Counted from the stretch's first letter, positions 47,901-54,885 are shown. The stretch: DNA of 64,000 nt from Planctomycetaceae bacterium (GCA_006969385.1 CP030884.1:5202249-5266248); one strand, 5' to 3'. The notes: generated by a model from the sequence alone, not told the origin. A program made the numbers and translations.

Positions 47901-48606
47901 TCGCCGCGCGGTAATACGTTGCCGTCACATTATTCGCATAGCTCAACATCCCGTCGGACACGTCAAAGAAGTAATCGAACACCGAGCCGTTGTTGCCGTT
48001 GCCGCTGTAGCTGGCCATGTTGAGATAGTCGTCGATGTCCGACGATGCGACGGTGCCCACCTCATCCGAAAAGTCCACGAGCAGCGTCAATCCCAAAACG
48101 CTACCGGTCGTGGGCGCAAACATCGGATCGTTAGGGCCGAATTGCAAACCTTGCGCGGCTTGGTTCATACCTTCGGCAAAGCGCGCCCGCTGCGCATCGC
48201 GCTCCGCGTTGGCCGCATCGGCATCGATGCGCATGTGCGGCACCAAACCCACACCGCCGGGATAGTTCGCTTGCAGCGCAACACCCGTCGACATCAGTCG
48301 CGTGCCATCGAACGACACGTCGGCGTAACAAACCACGCCGGTGTCTTCATCGCGCACGAGCGTATAGCCGTCGAGCGATTCGACGACTTGGTAGAACTCG
48401 TCGCCCCATACGCGCACCTGATGGACTGTGCCATCCGGCTGACGTACGGGTACCACGTCTCCCCAAACCGGGGCGGCGTGGGCCTGCGGCGCGTTGAAGC
48501 TCGCGCCGATCAGCCCGAGCAACACGCCGACGACCCGTATCGATCGTGCGGCGTTTGATTGATGTGATCCGGATGCCGTGGGATTGCGTAGCTGACTCGT
48601 AAGCAT
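35956..48606 (-). CDS. Giant secreted protein: M6-type metallopeptidase head, about 28 Ig-like modules and six YRLWVGS modules, with C-terminal sorting-like tail
   Basis: A 4216-residue protein. I start it at the ATG at 48606, followed by a signal peptide cut near residue 44 (QAHA); the frame opens to 48837 with an Arg-rich, unlikely leader. Residues about 50-540 match the M6 immune-inhibitor-A peptidase family: FCHENGH (zinc ligands His337 and His341, Glu338) and DWPDLYD. After it come about 28 modules of around 100 residues (TIxxQxAGxPFDVxVxxxD...GTLxGTxxGTIxxGxSSxTISGxxY...) resembling invasin/BIg-type repeats. Six YRLWVGS modules of about 85 residues (TPANDGDTLT, WNTG, YRLWVGS, ADIYRS) sit between them. 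The end reads GGGLCGMG, a hydrophobic segment and a seven-Arg run. It is likely a cell-surface peptidase on a long stalk. Many plus-strand open frames here are shadows. Confidence 0.88.
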   Translation of the reverse strand: MLTSQLRNPTASGSHQSNAARSIRVVGVLLGLIGASFNAPQAHAAPVWGDVVPVRQPDGTVHQVRVWGDEFYQVVESLDGYTLVRDEDTGVVCYADVSFDGTRLMSTGVALQANYPGGVGLVPHMRIDADAANAERDAQRARFAEGMNQAAQGLQFGPNDPMFAPTTGSVLGLTLLVDFSDEVGTVASSDIDDYLNMASYSGNGNNGSVFDYFFDVSDGMLSYANNVTATYYRAANPKSYYDDGNPVGAKALELVQEALQALETAGHDFSQYDADGDNIIDAVNIFYAGNRTAFATGLWPHSWVLQAPYTFSADGVSAVQYQMTDIGAGLTLGTFCHENGHMLMDWPDLYDANGGSLGIGDYCLMGTLAASATDTNPPEPSAYLKELAGWATVTSLTSSQSGLSVPAGTNTFYKYVNPDDSNEFFIFENRRKTARDAAIPDEGLAVWHIDLNVADSCANCLSNRTEAMHYQASLEQADGSFHLENNVNYGDTTDLYHSGGVTTFDGATTPNSDWWDGTDSNMTISNVSVAGASVTFDFDNGSGVGIDLDIATIAGQQAGTPFSVTVNALDIFGDPGTVSHDTLVTLSLNTGTGNLGGTLAGTMMMGTGTVVISGVTYDEVENGVVLDATASGGDTLTPDTSNAFNVGIGAASQLNIETIANQAAGVPFDVVVDVEDNLGNAAGVTGLTLITLSVNSGTGTLSGTVTGVISTGQSTVTIPDISYDVAESGVVIRAAASGPGGGSLSADDSNSFNVSAGAVVGYQVATIGTQIANAPFDVGITTIDAEGNVATVGTDTTVGLSVASGTGTLSGTVVGVIPNGSSSFTISNVSYSKIENNVRLRASGSGLTLALSNLFNVGVGTPSVFSIGTIGTQNAGVNFDLSLTTQDAYGNTAAVSGDTAVTLTRATGTGTLAGTLTGTISNGSSTATIVGINYDTAESGVSIQVAASGFTNGTSNTFSVNAGPADRLAVETVATQGLDVPFDVVVTATDEFDQAAAVTADTLVTFTKKSGSSAAGTLGGTRTGTITAGTSSVTIAGLTWDTAEMNVELTATASGGDTLTAIDTNAFTVELRNATKLGIDTIANHAGGTPFDVTVNVLDAMDLSAAVTQNTHITLTVSSGTGTLFGTTSGTISAGDRNIVFSGLDYNVAQSGIVITATATSGDSLTAAMSNAFTVTAGPAQLVTPANDGDMLTDTTYTFEWNTGANVTQYRLWVGSSPLNTSSDADIYRSAALTGNSQEVTGIPSDGSNVYVNLYSYINGAFQVNSYTFTAPSAGVATHLNFAAIADQTAGTPFTVTVRSEDVLGSLANVTQDTGVQVSLNTGTGMLSGTLTGTISNGTSSVMISSLNYTMAGTGVSLTAASTAGDSLFSGDSASFTVAADAPAKLSVGTIEDVGTNVAFDVAVTALDAYDNPANVTSTTTVTLTKTSGNMATGTLAGTRTVAIAAGESSGTISGALWTADDTGIQLTATPTAGMTGLTVAMSNTFTAATRTPTKLLISTIPAQGRNIPFDVTVMVVNASDEVANVSMDTVVTLSLDTGTGTLGGTLTGTITNGTSMVTISGVTYSAYENGIVLDCTATSGMTGLTAATSNAFNVTTKTAELTAPANDGDTLTGASYTFAWNTGAGATQYRLWVGSAPLTSDPSSADIYRSVALTGTSQNVTGLPTDGSNVYVRLYSYINSAFQSVDYTFVAASAGVATHLEVQAIGSQTAGSGFGVGVKAVDALGTDANVTQDTRVALSVQSGTGMLSGTTFGTISNGTNSFTIPGVIYSAAESGVVLRATATAGDTLISDDSAAFTVNGGAAAKLAIDTIGDQGTNVGFDVVVNVLDAADNPANVTSQTTITLTKTSGNMGSGTVGGVTTGVIDPGNGTVTISGVIWDMADTGVQLTATPTAGMTGLTVAMSNTFTVATRTPTKLGFATIENQGTNLPFDVTVNVLDASDLPANVTMATQVTLSLNSGSGNLGGTLTGTIANGESSVTISGVTYDATETGIILTGTPTTGMTSLTVATSNAFDVGNKKASLTTPANDGDTLTGANYTFVWNTGSGVTQYRLWIGSAAITSDPLTADIYRSTALTGTSQAVTGLPTDGSTVYVRLHSYINGAFQFNDYTFTAASAGVASVVRLGSTSTQTAGTPFSLNVESVDALGDPIAVTQDTRVALSVATGTGTLGGTTFGTIPNGSSSFTIGGITYNKAESGVVLRGTSVAGDTLTADTSDAFTVNAGTPTKLSIDTIADQATNVEFDVVVTALDENDNIADVTSATTITLSKTSGNMATGTLTGQQTGVISNGASSVTISGAVWDMADTGVTLTATPTTGMTGLTIATSNSFTVATRVPTKLAISTIGNQGTGLPFDVTVRVLDASDLSATVTTTTTVTLSLNMGSGTLGGTLSTTIGTGAAQATISGVTYDMEETGVILTCTPTAGMTGLTVATSNAFNVGDAPAQMTTPTNDGDTLTGASYAFRWNAGVGATQYRLWVGSAAVTTDPTTADIYRSAPLTVTNATVAGLPTDGSTVYVRLYSYVNSVWQFRDYSYEAATAGVATTISVDTIGNQVAGTPFSVRVQTVDALDVAYGVSQDTQVTLSVATGNGTLAGTLVGTIPNGSSSFTISGVTYDVAEANVTIQAAATAGDTLNAGTSNAFEVSGGTAAKLSIANIDDQGTNVGFDVVVSVLDANDNPALASMATTVTLTKTSGNMGTGTVAGVTSAVIDGGEGSVTISGVLWNAADTGVQLTATPTAGLTSLTVAMSNTFTVANRTPAKLAIDTIENQGPGQPFDVSIRVLDSSDLQANCTQVTTVTLSVSSGTGSLSGTVSGTIGANSGTLTIRDISYSTEETGVVLTATASGGDVLTAGLSNAFEVGDIAAEMTNPENDGDTLSSDTVTFTWTTGSGASQYRLWVGSGPITSAPASADIYRSVAITGTSQTVGSLPMDGSDVYVRLFSLIDGVYQYNDYQYVAASNGVATRLIFNPVGSQQAGEPFAVSVQTQDAFGSSANVIADTGVTISVAVGAGALSGTLTGTIPAGSSSATISNMSYDTLESDVQLRATRTAGDTLTSAVSLAFDVSAGAPAAMSIQTIGAQGAGDAFDVVVDIEDQFGNTAAVTQDTLITLTKSPMSMASGTLASAVSGTITTGMSSFTLSGAAWDTVEGGAQIRATASGGDTLTDADSNTFTVTVGAPATLAIATIGNQMTSTSFAVRVNVEDTLANASAVTQDTTITLSKQSGSMATGTLGGTLTATLIGGQTGVTISGLTWSAADTNVVLTASASGGDVLTGTSSNTFDVSVGGATTYTLSTVTGVTAGDPFAINVTARDPFGNAANVSQDTRVVMSLKNGTGSIGGVTFGTISNGTSSVNISGITYNKLEGNVRLTATITSGDNLGGPVDTNFFNVGAGSAAALSVDAIAQQRAGVNFDVGVRVLDQFGNLTTVSQDTGVSLSKQTGSGFTGTLAGAISGTIANGASTFTFSGVNWNAMDSDVIVTAARTAGDTLSSDDSDTFDVIEGPASDMTMVITDQQAGEPFSVTVTTTDQYGNASAVATDTTIALSKTSGLGLTGTLAGTMQGVVTSGNSSVSIGTVYWTAMETGVQLTSTRVSGDTLNTGTSNTFTVTAGNPSQVVVSTIGNQVAGTGFDVGIETQDQYGNTANVLVDTRITLSVQTGTGVLSGTRVGTVSMGSATFTISGATYDTAETGVSLRAAASLGFPLTAGTSNTFTVTPGAVASMTVDTVSTQAAGVPFDVRVNAIDGFGNGTTVTQDTRVTLTVATGTGAIGGTVFATIANGSNGATISGVTYDTAETGVVFDATASGGDALGVVQTNAFQVTGGPATAITIDTIDDQGLDVPFDVTVNAVDQFGNSAQVSANTGITLSKTSGISATGTLSGNLSGTIASGGSSVTFSGVAWDTEETGVQLTATRTSGDALGTVSSNTFTVEFRPAAKLGFQTISDPAVNDSFDVVVQVLDASDNPTTVTQNTGVVVALNTGTGTLSGTLSRTITTGSTSVTFSNLSYNVIESGVVLQVTRTSGDVLTSATSAAFDVVAGFKAEMTLPVDGATLSGSSETFQWSTGVNVTQYRLWVGSNPLFTSADADIFRSSALVTTSQLVTGIPTDGSTIYVRVYSYINGVFESNDYTYTASGPAPAPPDDPNPAPPELIASDTPTNGDNVEEPQQERLDDEPFPVTPQEIIVNLSGGGLCGMGSSMTAITASMALLMGAGWRRRRRRRVW
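40023..45075 (-). repeat. Four tandem ~1.26-kb superrepeats within the giant M6 protein gene
   Basis: Five YRLWVGS modules begin near 45075, 43812, 42546, 41284 and 40023, spaced 1.26 kb apart. Each interval encodes one YRLWVGS module plus three Ig-like modules in the same order (THLxx, AKLSI..DxGTNVxFDV, TPTKLxx), about 421 residues. Module sequences at equal positions in successive intervals are more alike than neighbours within one interval, which shows block duplication of four modules at a time. Confidence 0.8.
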
Positions 48607-49243
48607 CGTAAGTCTGGCCCCTTCGCGCGCCGCGTCGCTTGCTTGCCGAAAGGCAGCGCGTTGTTCGAAAACCTCTGACCGAAAAAACTCTGTGGCTCGG
48701 CACCCACCGGCTCGCGTGTTGCTGCGTCGACATCCAACGTCCCACGACCTCCGCGTGGTGGGTTGGGTATCGTCAACAGCGTTGCGCGTGCCGATGTTGC
48801 CACGAGGCGGCGCATGCGTCGCGCGCAGGCAACACACCTCATCCGTGCTCGTCGGTCATATTGCATAGGGGCAACAGCTAAGAATTTTCGGCCCTCTCGA
48901 CGTTGCCGAACGGCAACACCCGGTCGCGGTCGATTGCGGACGTCGGATAAAAAAGTCGCTCTCGCTACTGGGAGCGTCGCCGACAGATTGCGTAAATCCT
49001 GTTATTGAGACGTGGCGTTTTCAGCCCTGAACCGATCTTTGCGGTGGAGCGTGGCTCGCGCGGTCAACGACCGCTAAGCATTTTGAGCCGTCCTATGGTT
49101 TGTGCGGGGCAATTGCATAGAATGACTGAATCGTCTGCGGCGGCCCGATTGACGCCCCCGAACACTAACGTAATATCCTTACTATCAACAATTTAGGTCG
49201 TTTATCGCAACAGCGGACCCGACGTCAGGAAAGAAGCGCACGC
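48607..49243. other. Divergent promoter region between giant peptidase and kinase genes
   Basis: About 637 bases carrying the promoters of the minus-strand giant gene and the plus-strand kinase gene. A minus-strand open frame continues upstream from the giant gene to 48837, but its Arg- and Cys-rich translation is unlike a signal peptide. No RNA gene or clear sigma-70 promoter was identified. Confidence 0.4.
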
Positions 49244-50260
49244 GTGGCCGATTTCGTCTCCGGTTACAACATCATCAAGAAACTGGGGGATGGTGCGCGC
49301 TCCCAGGTCTATCAAGTTGTAAAGCCGGATACCGGCGAGGTGTTCGCCCTCAAACGCGTCGTCCGCGAGTCGCATGAGGACACGCGCTTCCTCGACCAGG
49401 CCATTACCGAATTCGAGATCAGCCAGACATTCGATCATCCCTACCTGCGGCAGTCCTACGATCTGCGCCGCATTCGCAAAATGCTCAAGCTCCATGAAGT
49501 GCAAGTGATCATGGAGTACGTCGACGGCACCGGCCTCGACCGGGCGCGGCCCAAATCCCTCACGCGCATGTTCGACGTATTCATGCGCGTGGCCGAAGCA
49601 TTGCATCACATGCACGAGCGCGGCTATCTGCACGCCGATATCAAACCCAACAATATTCTCGTCACGGGCGAAGCCGTGAAGGTAATCGATTTGGGCCAAG
49701 CCTGCGAAATTGGTTTCAAAAAACCACGTATTCAGGGCACGCCCGACTACATCGCCCCCGAGCAGGTCAATCGACAACCGCTAAACAAATCGACAGATGT
49801 CTTTAACCTCGGTGCCACCCTCTATTGGTGCCTTACGCAGCAAACCTTCCCCACGGTCATCTCGCGCGACGGCAAGCGGCAGGAAATGCCGGATCAGTCG
49901 AAGATTCCGTCCCCGCGCATGTTGAACCCCGAAGTGCCGGGCGTGGTATCGCGCTTGGTCATGGAATGCTGCGAATACGAAGCGTATCGCCGACCGCAGG
50001 ATATGGTCGAAGTGATCAGCCGGCTGGAAATGGGCGTGCACGTCGCCGCGCGCGGGTTTGACGACGAGGACGACTACACTTACGACAAGACCGTTTCGAC
50101 AGGAACGCCGCCGCCCGCGACTCCGGGTGGACAAGATGATGATGACGACGCGGCAGATATCCCCTCGTCCGACGATTCCTTCGAATACGACTATTCCGCT
50201 TTCGACGAACTAACCAAGGGCTCCGCCGACGATACGCCGGAGCCGGGGGAAATTGATTGA
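49244..50260 (+). CDS. Serine/threonine protein kinase
   Basis: A 338-residue kinase with a GTG start preceded by AGGAAAG. Hanks motifs: glycine loop LGDGARSQVY, catalytic Lys in FALKRV, Glu of helix C in ITEFEIS, HADIKPNN (catalytic Asp; the usual Arg of HRD is Ala), DLGQA in place of DFG, GTPDYIAPEQ in the activation segment, and DVFNLGATLYWC. All metal- and ATP-binding residues are present. HAD instead of HRD suggests activity not dependent on activation-loop phosphorylation. From residue 270 a tail of Asp, Ser and Pro is probably disordered and has no membrane segment. The phosphatase gene overlaps its stop by four bases. Confidence 0.9.
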   Translation: MADFVSGYNIIKKLGDGARSQVYQVVKPDTGEVFALKRVVRESHEDTRFLDQAITEFEISQTFDHPYLRQSYDLRRIRKMLKLHEVQVIMEYVDGTGLDRARPKSLTRMFDVFMRVAEALHHMHERGYLHADIKPNNILVTGEAVKVIDLGQACEIGFKKPRIQGTPDYIAPEQVNRQPLNKSTDVFNLGATLYWCLTQQTFPTVISRDGKRQEMPDQSKIPSPRMLNPEVPGVVSRLVMECCEYEAYRRPQDMVEVISRLEMGVHVAARGFDDEDDYTYDKTVSTGTPPPATPGGQDDDDDAADIPSSDDSFEYDYSAFDELTKGSADDTPEPGEID

Positions 50261-51135
50261 TTCGTTTCGCACGCAGCCAACCTTCGGCGACCGACGCTAT
50301 CGAGTGCTTACAAAAGGCCGCCAAACTCAACTGGGAAGACGCCTATCGCCACGGCTGCATGTTGCAGATGCCCAACTACGGTCAGTTGGTGATGACGGGC
50401 GATTTGCACGGCCATTTTCGCAACTTCGATCGCTTGAAGAAATATGCCAACCTCGAACGCACGCCCGCTAGGCACGTCGTGTTACACGAGATGGTGCACA
50501 AAGAATTGCCGACGATGCAGGATGTCGACGATAGCCATCTGCTGCTCGTCGAATGCGCCGCTTATAAATGCGAATATCCCGATCAGGTACACTTTCTGCA
50601 ATCCAATCACGAACTGGCCCAACTCACCGGCTACAACATTGCCAAGAACGGCCGCATCGTGATCGACGCCTACAACCAACACGTCATCGCCACCTATGGC
50701 GAGCGCGACGGCCACGCCGTCTTGCGCGCCATGGAAGAATTTATCGCGTCGTTTCCATTGGCGATTCGCACCGAGAATCGCGTTTGGCTCTCGCACTCGC
50801 TGCCCGACATGCATCATATGGATGAGTTCGACGCCGATATGTTCGAGCGCGATTGCGGCCGCGCCGATATCGAACAAAGCCGCACCGCTTTTCTACTCGT
50901 ATGGGGCCGCCGCCATTCCACCGAACACGTACAGCGCCTCTGCGAAAAGTTTGACGTCGACGTTATCATGACCGGCCATCAACCACAGGAAATGGGCAGC
51001 ACACTCGTCTTCGAGCGCTTGATCATTCTCGACAGCAGCCACAATCACGGATCGTTCTTGGCCTTCGATCTGTCGCGACCGGTGCGGGCGGAAGATTTAT
51101 TTAAGCGGATTCGGAAGTTTGTGGAGATCGTCTAA
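50257..51135 (+). CDS. PPP-type metallophosphatase-like protein
   Basis: A 292-residue protein with a TTG start that overlaps the kinase stop as TTGA, implying coupled translation. GDLHGH is the first metallophosphatase motif, QSNHE matches GNHE, and TGHQP with SSHNHGSF matches the C-terminal metal-binding His motifs. The second motif, GDxxDRG in PPP enzymes, is not seen; that place reads LHEMVHKE and carries no Asp ligand, so catalysis could differ. The arrangement suggests removal of phosphates added by the adjacent kinase. A later start at 50359 would drop 34 residues but still keep GDLHGH. Confidence 0.78.
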   Translation: MIRFARSQPSATDAIECLQKAAKLNWEDAYRHGCMLQMPNYGQLVMTGDLHGHFRNFDRLKKYANLERTPARHVVLHEMVHKELPTMQDVDDSHLLLVECAAYKCEYPDQVHFLQSNHELAQLTGYNIAKNGRIVIDAYNQHVIATYGERDGHAVLRAMEEFIASFPLAIRTENRVWLSHSLPDMHHMDEFDADMFERDCGRADIEQSRTAFLLVWGRRHSTEHVQRLCEKFDVDVIMTGHQPQEMGSTLVFERLIILDSSHNHGSFLAFDLSRPVRAEDLFKRIRKFVEIV

Positions 51136-51450
51136 GCAGCCCGACTGCAATCAGTGAGTTAGCTGCTGCGAGCGAGCGAAAACTCGGACGGTAGCCAAAA
51201 TCTCATCTGCGATGCAATCAAATTGATAGGGCTAAGAATTACCTATGGTGAGCAGCTGCTCGCCGGTGCCGCCAGCCAAGCGGCCGCAAATCGGCTTCAT
51301 CTGCTGGAATTATTCCTGGTATCAAACAACTTTTTCAGGCCGGAAATCCACGGACTGCAAAGCGTACCGTTGGTCGCCGGACCGCGTCTGCGCAGATGGC
51401 CCATTTGACGATGAGAGCGCTGCGCGCCGAGAGCGCGGATCGATAACCGT
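51136..51450. other. Intergenic region before the HAMP-SpoIIE gene
   Basis: About 315 bases. Short open frames are present without support. I see no terminator for the kinase-phosphatase pair and no recognisable regulatory site. Confidence 0.4.
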
Positions 51451-52959
51451 ATGCTGCCGCGACTTGCAAAGTTGGTTCTGACGAAGTTAAGCCTCAAGCT
51501 GCTGATTATCTCAGAGTTGGTGCTGATCTTTACCATCATCGCCCTGCTGCTACCGATGCGACAGCAGATGCGCGGCCAAATCATCGACGACGTGCAACAG
51601 AAGCTCCTCGCGATTGCCAACACGGGGGCAGCGCAGATCGACGGCGACTTACACCAACAAATCAACCACGAAACGCCTTGGGATAACCCCGCCATTCAAA
51701 CGCTGCGCGGCCAGTTGGCGCGCATTCGCAACGCCAATCCTGAGGTAACTTACAACCATATCTATACCTTTCATCGCATGGGAGACCGCGTTTACTTTGC
51801 CGTTTTCTTACACGAGGAAGATGATCCCTATCGCCCGCAGATCGGTGAATCCTACGAATTGCAAAAGGGCATGCGCGCCGTATTCGATGAAGGTCGCAGC
51901 TTCGCCCGCGATCTTTACACCGATCAATATGGCGAGTGGATCTCCGCCTATGCCCCCATTCGCAATTCCGCCGGTGCCGTCGTAGGTTTACTCGAGGTCG
52001 ACGAAGACGCGCCGAAATACTTCGCACGCTACCGCGCCGTTACGCGCACGACGATGGCCCTGGGCTTCGCCGCACTTGCGGTGTCCTCGATCCTCGGTTG
52101 GTTCGTATTGCAACGCTTGGTGATTGCTCCGCTACAAGCGGTACATAACGGAATGCAAGCGCTCAGTCGACAAGATTTCAGGCATCATGTTGATCTACAT
52201 ACCCATGACGAGTTTCAGGAATTGGGTGAAACACTCAATTCGCTCGCCACGGAACTCAACGCCGCCTCGAAGATTCAAGCCGGATTCTTTCCGAATGTAT
52301 TGCCCACCCATCCACGCTACCAACTCGCCGCTTCTTCGATACCATGCGATGCGGTCGGCGGCGACTATTACGATGTGATTGAACTACCCGGTCAACGCAT
52401 TGCCATACTGGTGGCCGACGTCTCTGGTCACGGCCTCGGCCCTAGTTTGATAATGGCGTCGTGCAGATCGGCGTTGCGGGCGTTGATTGCATCCGACGCG
52501 GCGCCCGGGGCCATCATCGAACGCCTAGATCGGGCTCTCGCTGAAGATCTGGCAACTGGGCACTTCATTACGATGTTGTTCGGGATACTCGAGAACGACG
52601 GCAACTTTGTCTACACCAACGCCGGTCATGGCCCCGCAATGTATGCCAGCAAGGGGCAAGTTCGGGAATTGGGACCGCATCGCGCACCGCTCGGCGTGCC
52701 CATGCCGCCGGATGAAGATGACCAATCGACGATAAGACTTCGCACCGGTGATCGCCTCTTCATCTCATCGGATGGGGTCTCCGAAGCCGCCGCACCCGAC
52801 GGCGACTTGTTCGGTCACCAGCGTATCACCAAGATTATCGCCAATACTGAATCAGATGCCGGAACCGTGGTCGAGACCATACGTGAGCGCGTTGATCACC
52901 ATCTCGCGGGCGGCAAACATACTGATGATATCACGATGATTTGCGTCGATCGCATCTGA
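51451..52959 (+). CDS. Membrane-bound sensor SpoIIE-type phosphatase with HAMP domain
   Basis: A 502-residue protein. A first membrane helix at about 14-36 (SLKLLIISELVLIFTIIALL) leads to a 150-residue extracytoplasmic sensor with PAS-like character (VYFAVFLHEEDDPYRPQIGE, GEWISAYAPIRNSAGAVVGLLEVD). A second helix at about 190-215 precedes a HAMP linker (RLVIAPLQAVHNGMQALS, HTHDEFQELGETLNSLA). The rest is a PP2C/SpoIIE phosphatase: GGDYYDVI, VADVSGHGLGPSL, NAGHGPAMY, LFISSDGVSEA and DDITMICV, with conserved metal-binding Asp residues. It would relay an external signal to an anti-sigma antagonist. Confidence 0.9.
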   Translation: MLPRLAKLVLTKLSLKLLIISELVLIFTIIALLLPMRQQMRGQIIDDVQQKLLAIANTGAAQIDGDLHQQINHETPWDNPAIQTLRGQLARIRNANPEVTYNHIYTFHRMGDRVYFAVFLHEEDDPYRPQIGESYELQKGMRAVFDEGRSFARDLYTDQYGEWISAYAPIRNSAGAVVGLLEVDEDAPKYFARYRAVTRTTMALGFAALAVSSILGWFVLQRLVIAPLQAVHNGMQALSRQDFRHHVDLHTHDEFQELGETLNSLATELNAASKIQAGFFPNVLPTHPRYQLAASSIPCDAVGGDYYDVIELPGQRIAILVADVSGHGLGPSLIMASCRSALRALIASDAAPGAIIERLDRALAEDLATGHFITMLFGILENDGNFVYTNAGHGPAMYASKGQVRELGPHRAPLGVPMPPDEDDQSTIRLRTGDRLFISSDGVSEAAAPDGDLFGHQRITKIIANTESDAGTVVETIRERVDHHLAGGKHTDDITMICVDRI

Positions 52960-52999
52960 CGGTTTAGCGCGCTCTTCGATAGCGCAATCTCGCATTCAT

Positions 53000-53614
53000 C
53001 TACGGTTCCAACCACGTCGACGTCAGCTTCCCATCACCGTCATAAACAAACCGCGCGCGAATGTGCCCGTCGTGGGCGAGATGCAAATAATCCATCGCCT
53101 CAATCGTCGCCTTTAACACGCGAAAGTTCGCCAGCCCCGCTTGCGATTCTTCCTCCGTCGGCAATCGATCGCGTACGGACTCGGGTAGGTTCGGCGACGG
53201 CGCGTCGCATTTCAATGACGGCGCACTGGGTGCCATATAGCAGCGCCGGCTGGACAAGTTCGTGCCCAGCCACGCCTCGCGCGCGAACGCGTCGATCGCA
53301 GGATCGAGAACCGCCACCCGCCCCAGCGCCCGCACTTGCACGCGCGCTTCCGCGTCATAAAACACCCATGCCGACAACGACTGAGCGTCTACTTGCGCGA
53401 CCTTCGGCGCGCGCGCATCGGTATGGCAAGTCACATATCGCCCCGCTCGGTCGGCCCCGCGCAATACGACGATTCGCGCCGCGGGCTCACCGTTCTCACT
53501 CACTGTCGCGAGCGTCGGCAGATGAAATCCATGGTGCCGTGTACCGGTAGCCTCCTGAAGCATGCGCCAGATTTGATCGTGTATGTCGTCGAGCGATGTC
53601 GGATGCTGCGTCAT
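53000..53614 (-). CDS. Pyridoxamine 5'-phosphate oxidase-like FMN-binding protein
   Basis: A 204-residue protein. I start it at the ATG at 53614 (MTQHPTSLDDIHDQIWRML); the frame runs up to 53857 with unlikely residues. The split beta-barrel motifs are HHGFHLPTLATVSENGEPAARIVVLRG, TDARAPKVAQV and SAWVFYDAEARVQVRALGRV, as in the PNPOx family (Alr4036 group). This family binds FMN or heme; the C-terminal WRL signature of true PdxH is missing, though ARFVYDGDGKLTSTWLEP is a comparable end. The reaction is unknown. Confidence 0.8.
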   Translation of the reverse strand: MTQHPTSLDDIHDQIWRMLQEATGTRHHGFHLPTLATVSENGEPAARIVVLRGADRAGRYVTCHTDARAPKVAQVDAQSLSAWVFYDAEARVQVRALGRVAVLDPAIDAFAREAWLGTNLSSRRCYMAPSAPSLKCDAPSPNLPESVRDRLPTEEESQAGLANFRVLKATIEAMDYLHLAHDGHIRARFVYDGDGKLTSTWLEP

Positions 53615-54067
53615 GGTGATATGAACTTCTTTCGGGATTTGCCGGTCGAGAAATATAATACTGTGTCCAAATTTACTGCGCGGTGTTGCAGTCTCATAGG
53701 CTAATAAAACCGTCACCCCTGCCCTCTTCCTGCGAGGGAGAGGGAGTGTACGCCAACCGCTTTCTTTAGTGGATGGTGTAAACGATTGCGGCTCAACATA
53801 CTCGCCTCGCAACATCTCGTCATCGCCGCCGCCCACAGCGACAAACTCCCTGCCCACAGGTCGGTCTCGCTACCGAATCCCCTCTACGATATCATCTACG
53901 GACTTGCACTGGATCGCCCCTCATAGGGTCACGCTAAGGACGCTAGACGAGCCAGAGCAACTACTTCGAAAAAGCAAATTGTCGGCGATCCCAACTATCC
54001 CCGACAAACTGACCGCATGCGGGCGTCGCGACATAAGTACCGTGCGACACTGCCCCAAAGGAACGCA
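53615..54067. other. Divergent promoter region with a GC-rich hairpin repeat
   Basis: About 453 bases between divergent genes. At 53722-53744 the segment CCCTCTTCCTGCGAGGGAG with AGGG forms an imperfect hairpin similar to the repeat at 18397-18434. Nothing else is recognised. Confidence 0.5.
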
Positions 54068-54820
54068 ATGAACGCGTCGATATCTGAGCTACTGGCCCAC
54101 GGCCATCATCACAACGAATGGCTAACGCTGGGGCCGATCGCGGCGGGACTCATCGCCGGTGCCGCGCACGTGTTGATGGGGCCCGACCATATCGCGGCAA
54201 TCGCACCGCTCGCGCTCAATCGACGGCGACGCACGTGGTTGGCGGGCATGCAATGGGGCGTCGGTCACAGCGGCGGCATTTGGGTATTGGCGGCGCTTGC
54301 GTTGCTTACCCATTCGGCGTTGCCGATCGATCGCATCAGCGCCTGGTCGGAACGGCTCGTCGGCATCGTGCTCATTGCCGTCGGCCTCTGGGGCCTGCGT
54401 CGCATCAGCCGCCTGCGAATCCACAACCACGCGCACAAACACGTTACGCCGACCGGCACCGAACACGTGCACCAACACCCACACGTGCACGTCGAACCCG
54501 TCGAAGATACGACCGTCCATCGCACCCGTCCCCATCGCCACGGTCACAGCCTATTCGGCATCGGCTTACTGCATGGTATGGCGGGTTCGTCGCACCTGCT
54601 CGGCGTCTTACCGACGTTAGCGATGCCCAACCGTGCGTCGGCGCTGGGGTACGCGATGGCGTTCGGCATCGGTTCGATCTTGGGCATGGGCCTCGTCGCC
54701 GAAGGCCTCAGTCGCGCGATGCAACTTGCCGAACGCCGCAACAGCCCGCGCTTGGTCGAAGGGATCATGGCGAGCTGTTCGTTGAGTGCGGTGGGGTTGG
54801 GGATTTTCTGGCTGTATTGA
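54068..54820 (+). CDS. NicO/UreH-like metal transporter with histidine-rich loop
   Basis: A 250-residue membrane protein with about six hydrophobic segments; AAGGA lies a few bases before the ATG at 54068. GAAHVLMGPDHIAAIAPLAL matches the HxxxxDH signature of the nickel/cobalt permease group, and GMQWGVGHSGG and LLHGMAGSSHLLGVLP are typical of the related UreH/RcnA-like proteins. The loop at about 118-165 holds many His residues (HNHAHKH, HQHPHVHVE, HRHGHS), a feature of nickel, cobalt or zinc handling. It is most likely a metal permease or exporter; direction is not known. It is the only plus-strand gene here and stands alone. Confidence 0.82.
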   Translation: MNASISELLAHGHHHNEWLTLGPIAAGLIAGAAHVLMGPDHIAAIAPLALNRRRRTWLAGMQWGVGHSGGIWVLAALALLTHSALPIDRISAWSERLVGIVLIAVGLWGLRRISRLRIHNHAHKHVTPTGTEHVHQHPHVHVEPVEDTTVHRTRPHRHGHSLFGIGLLHGMAGSSHLLGVLPTLAMPNRASALGYAMAFGIGSILGMGLVAEGLSRAMQLAERRNSPRLVEGIMASCSLSAVGLGIFWLY

Positions 54821-54885
54821 TACGCCACCCCACGCCAATGGATTCAACTCTTTGATCTGGCAAGCCACGGTGAGTCAACACTCAA

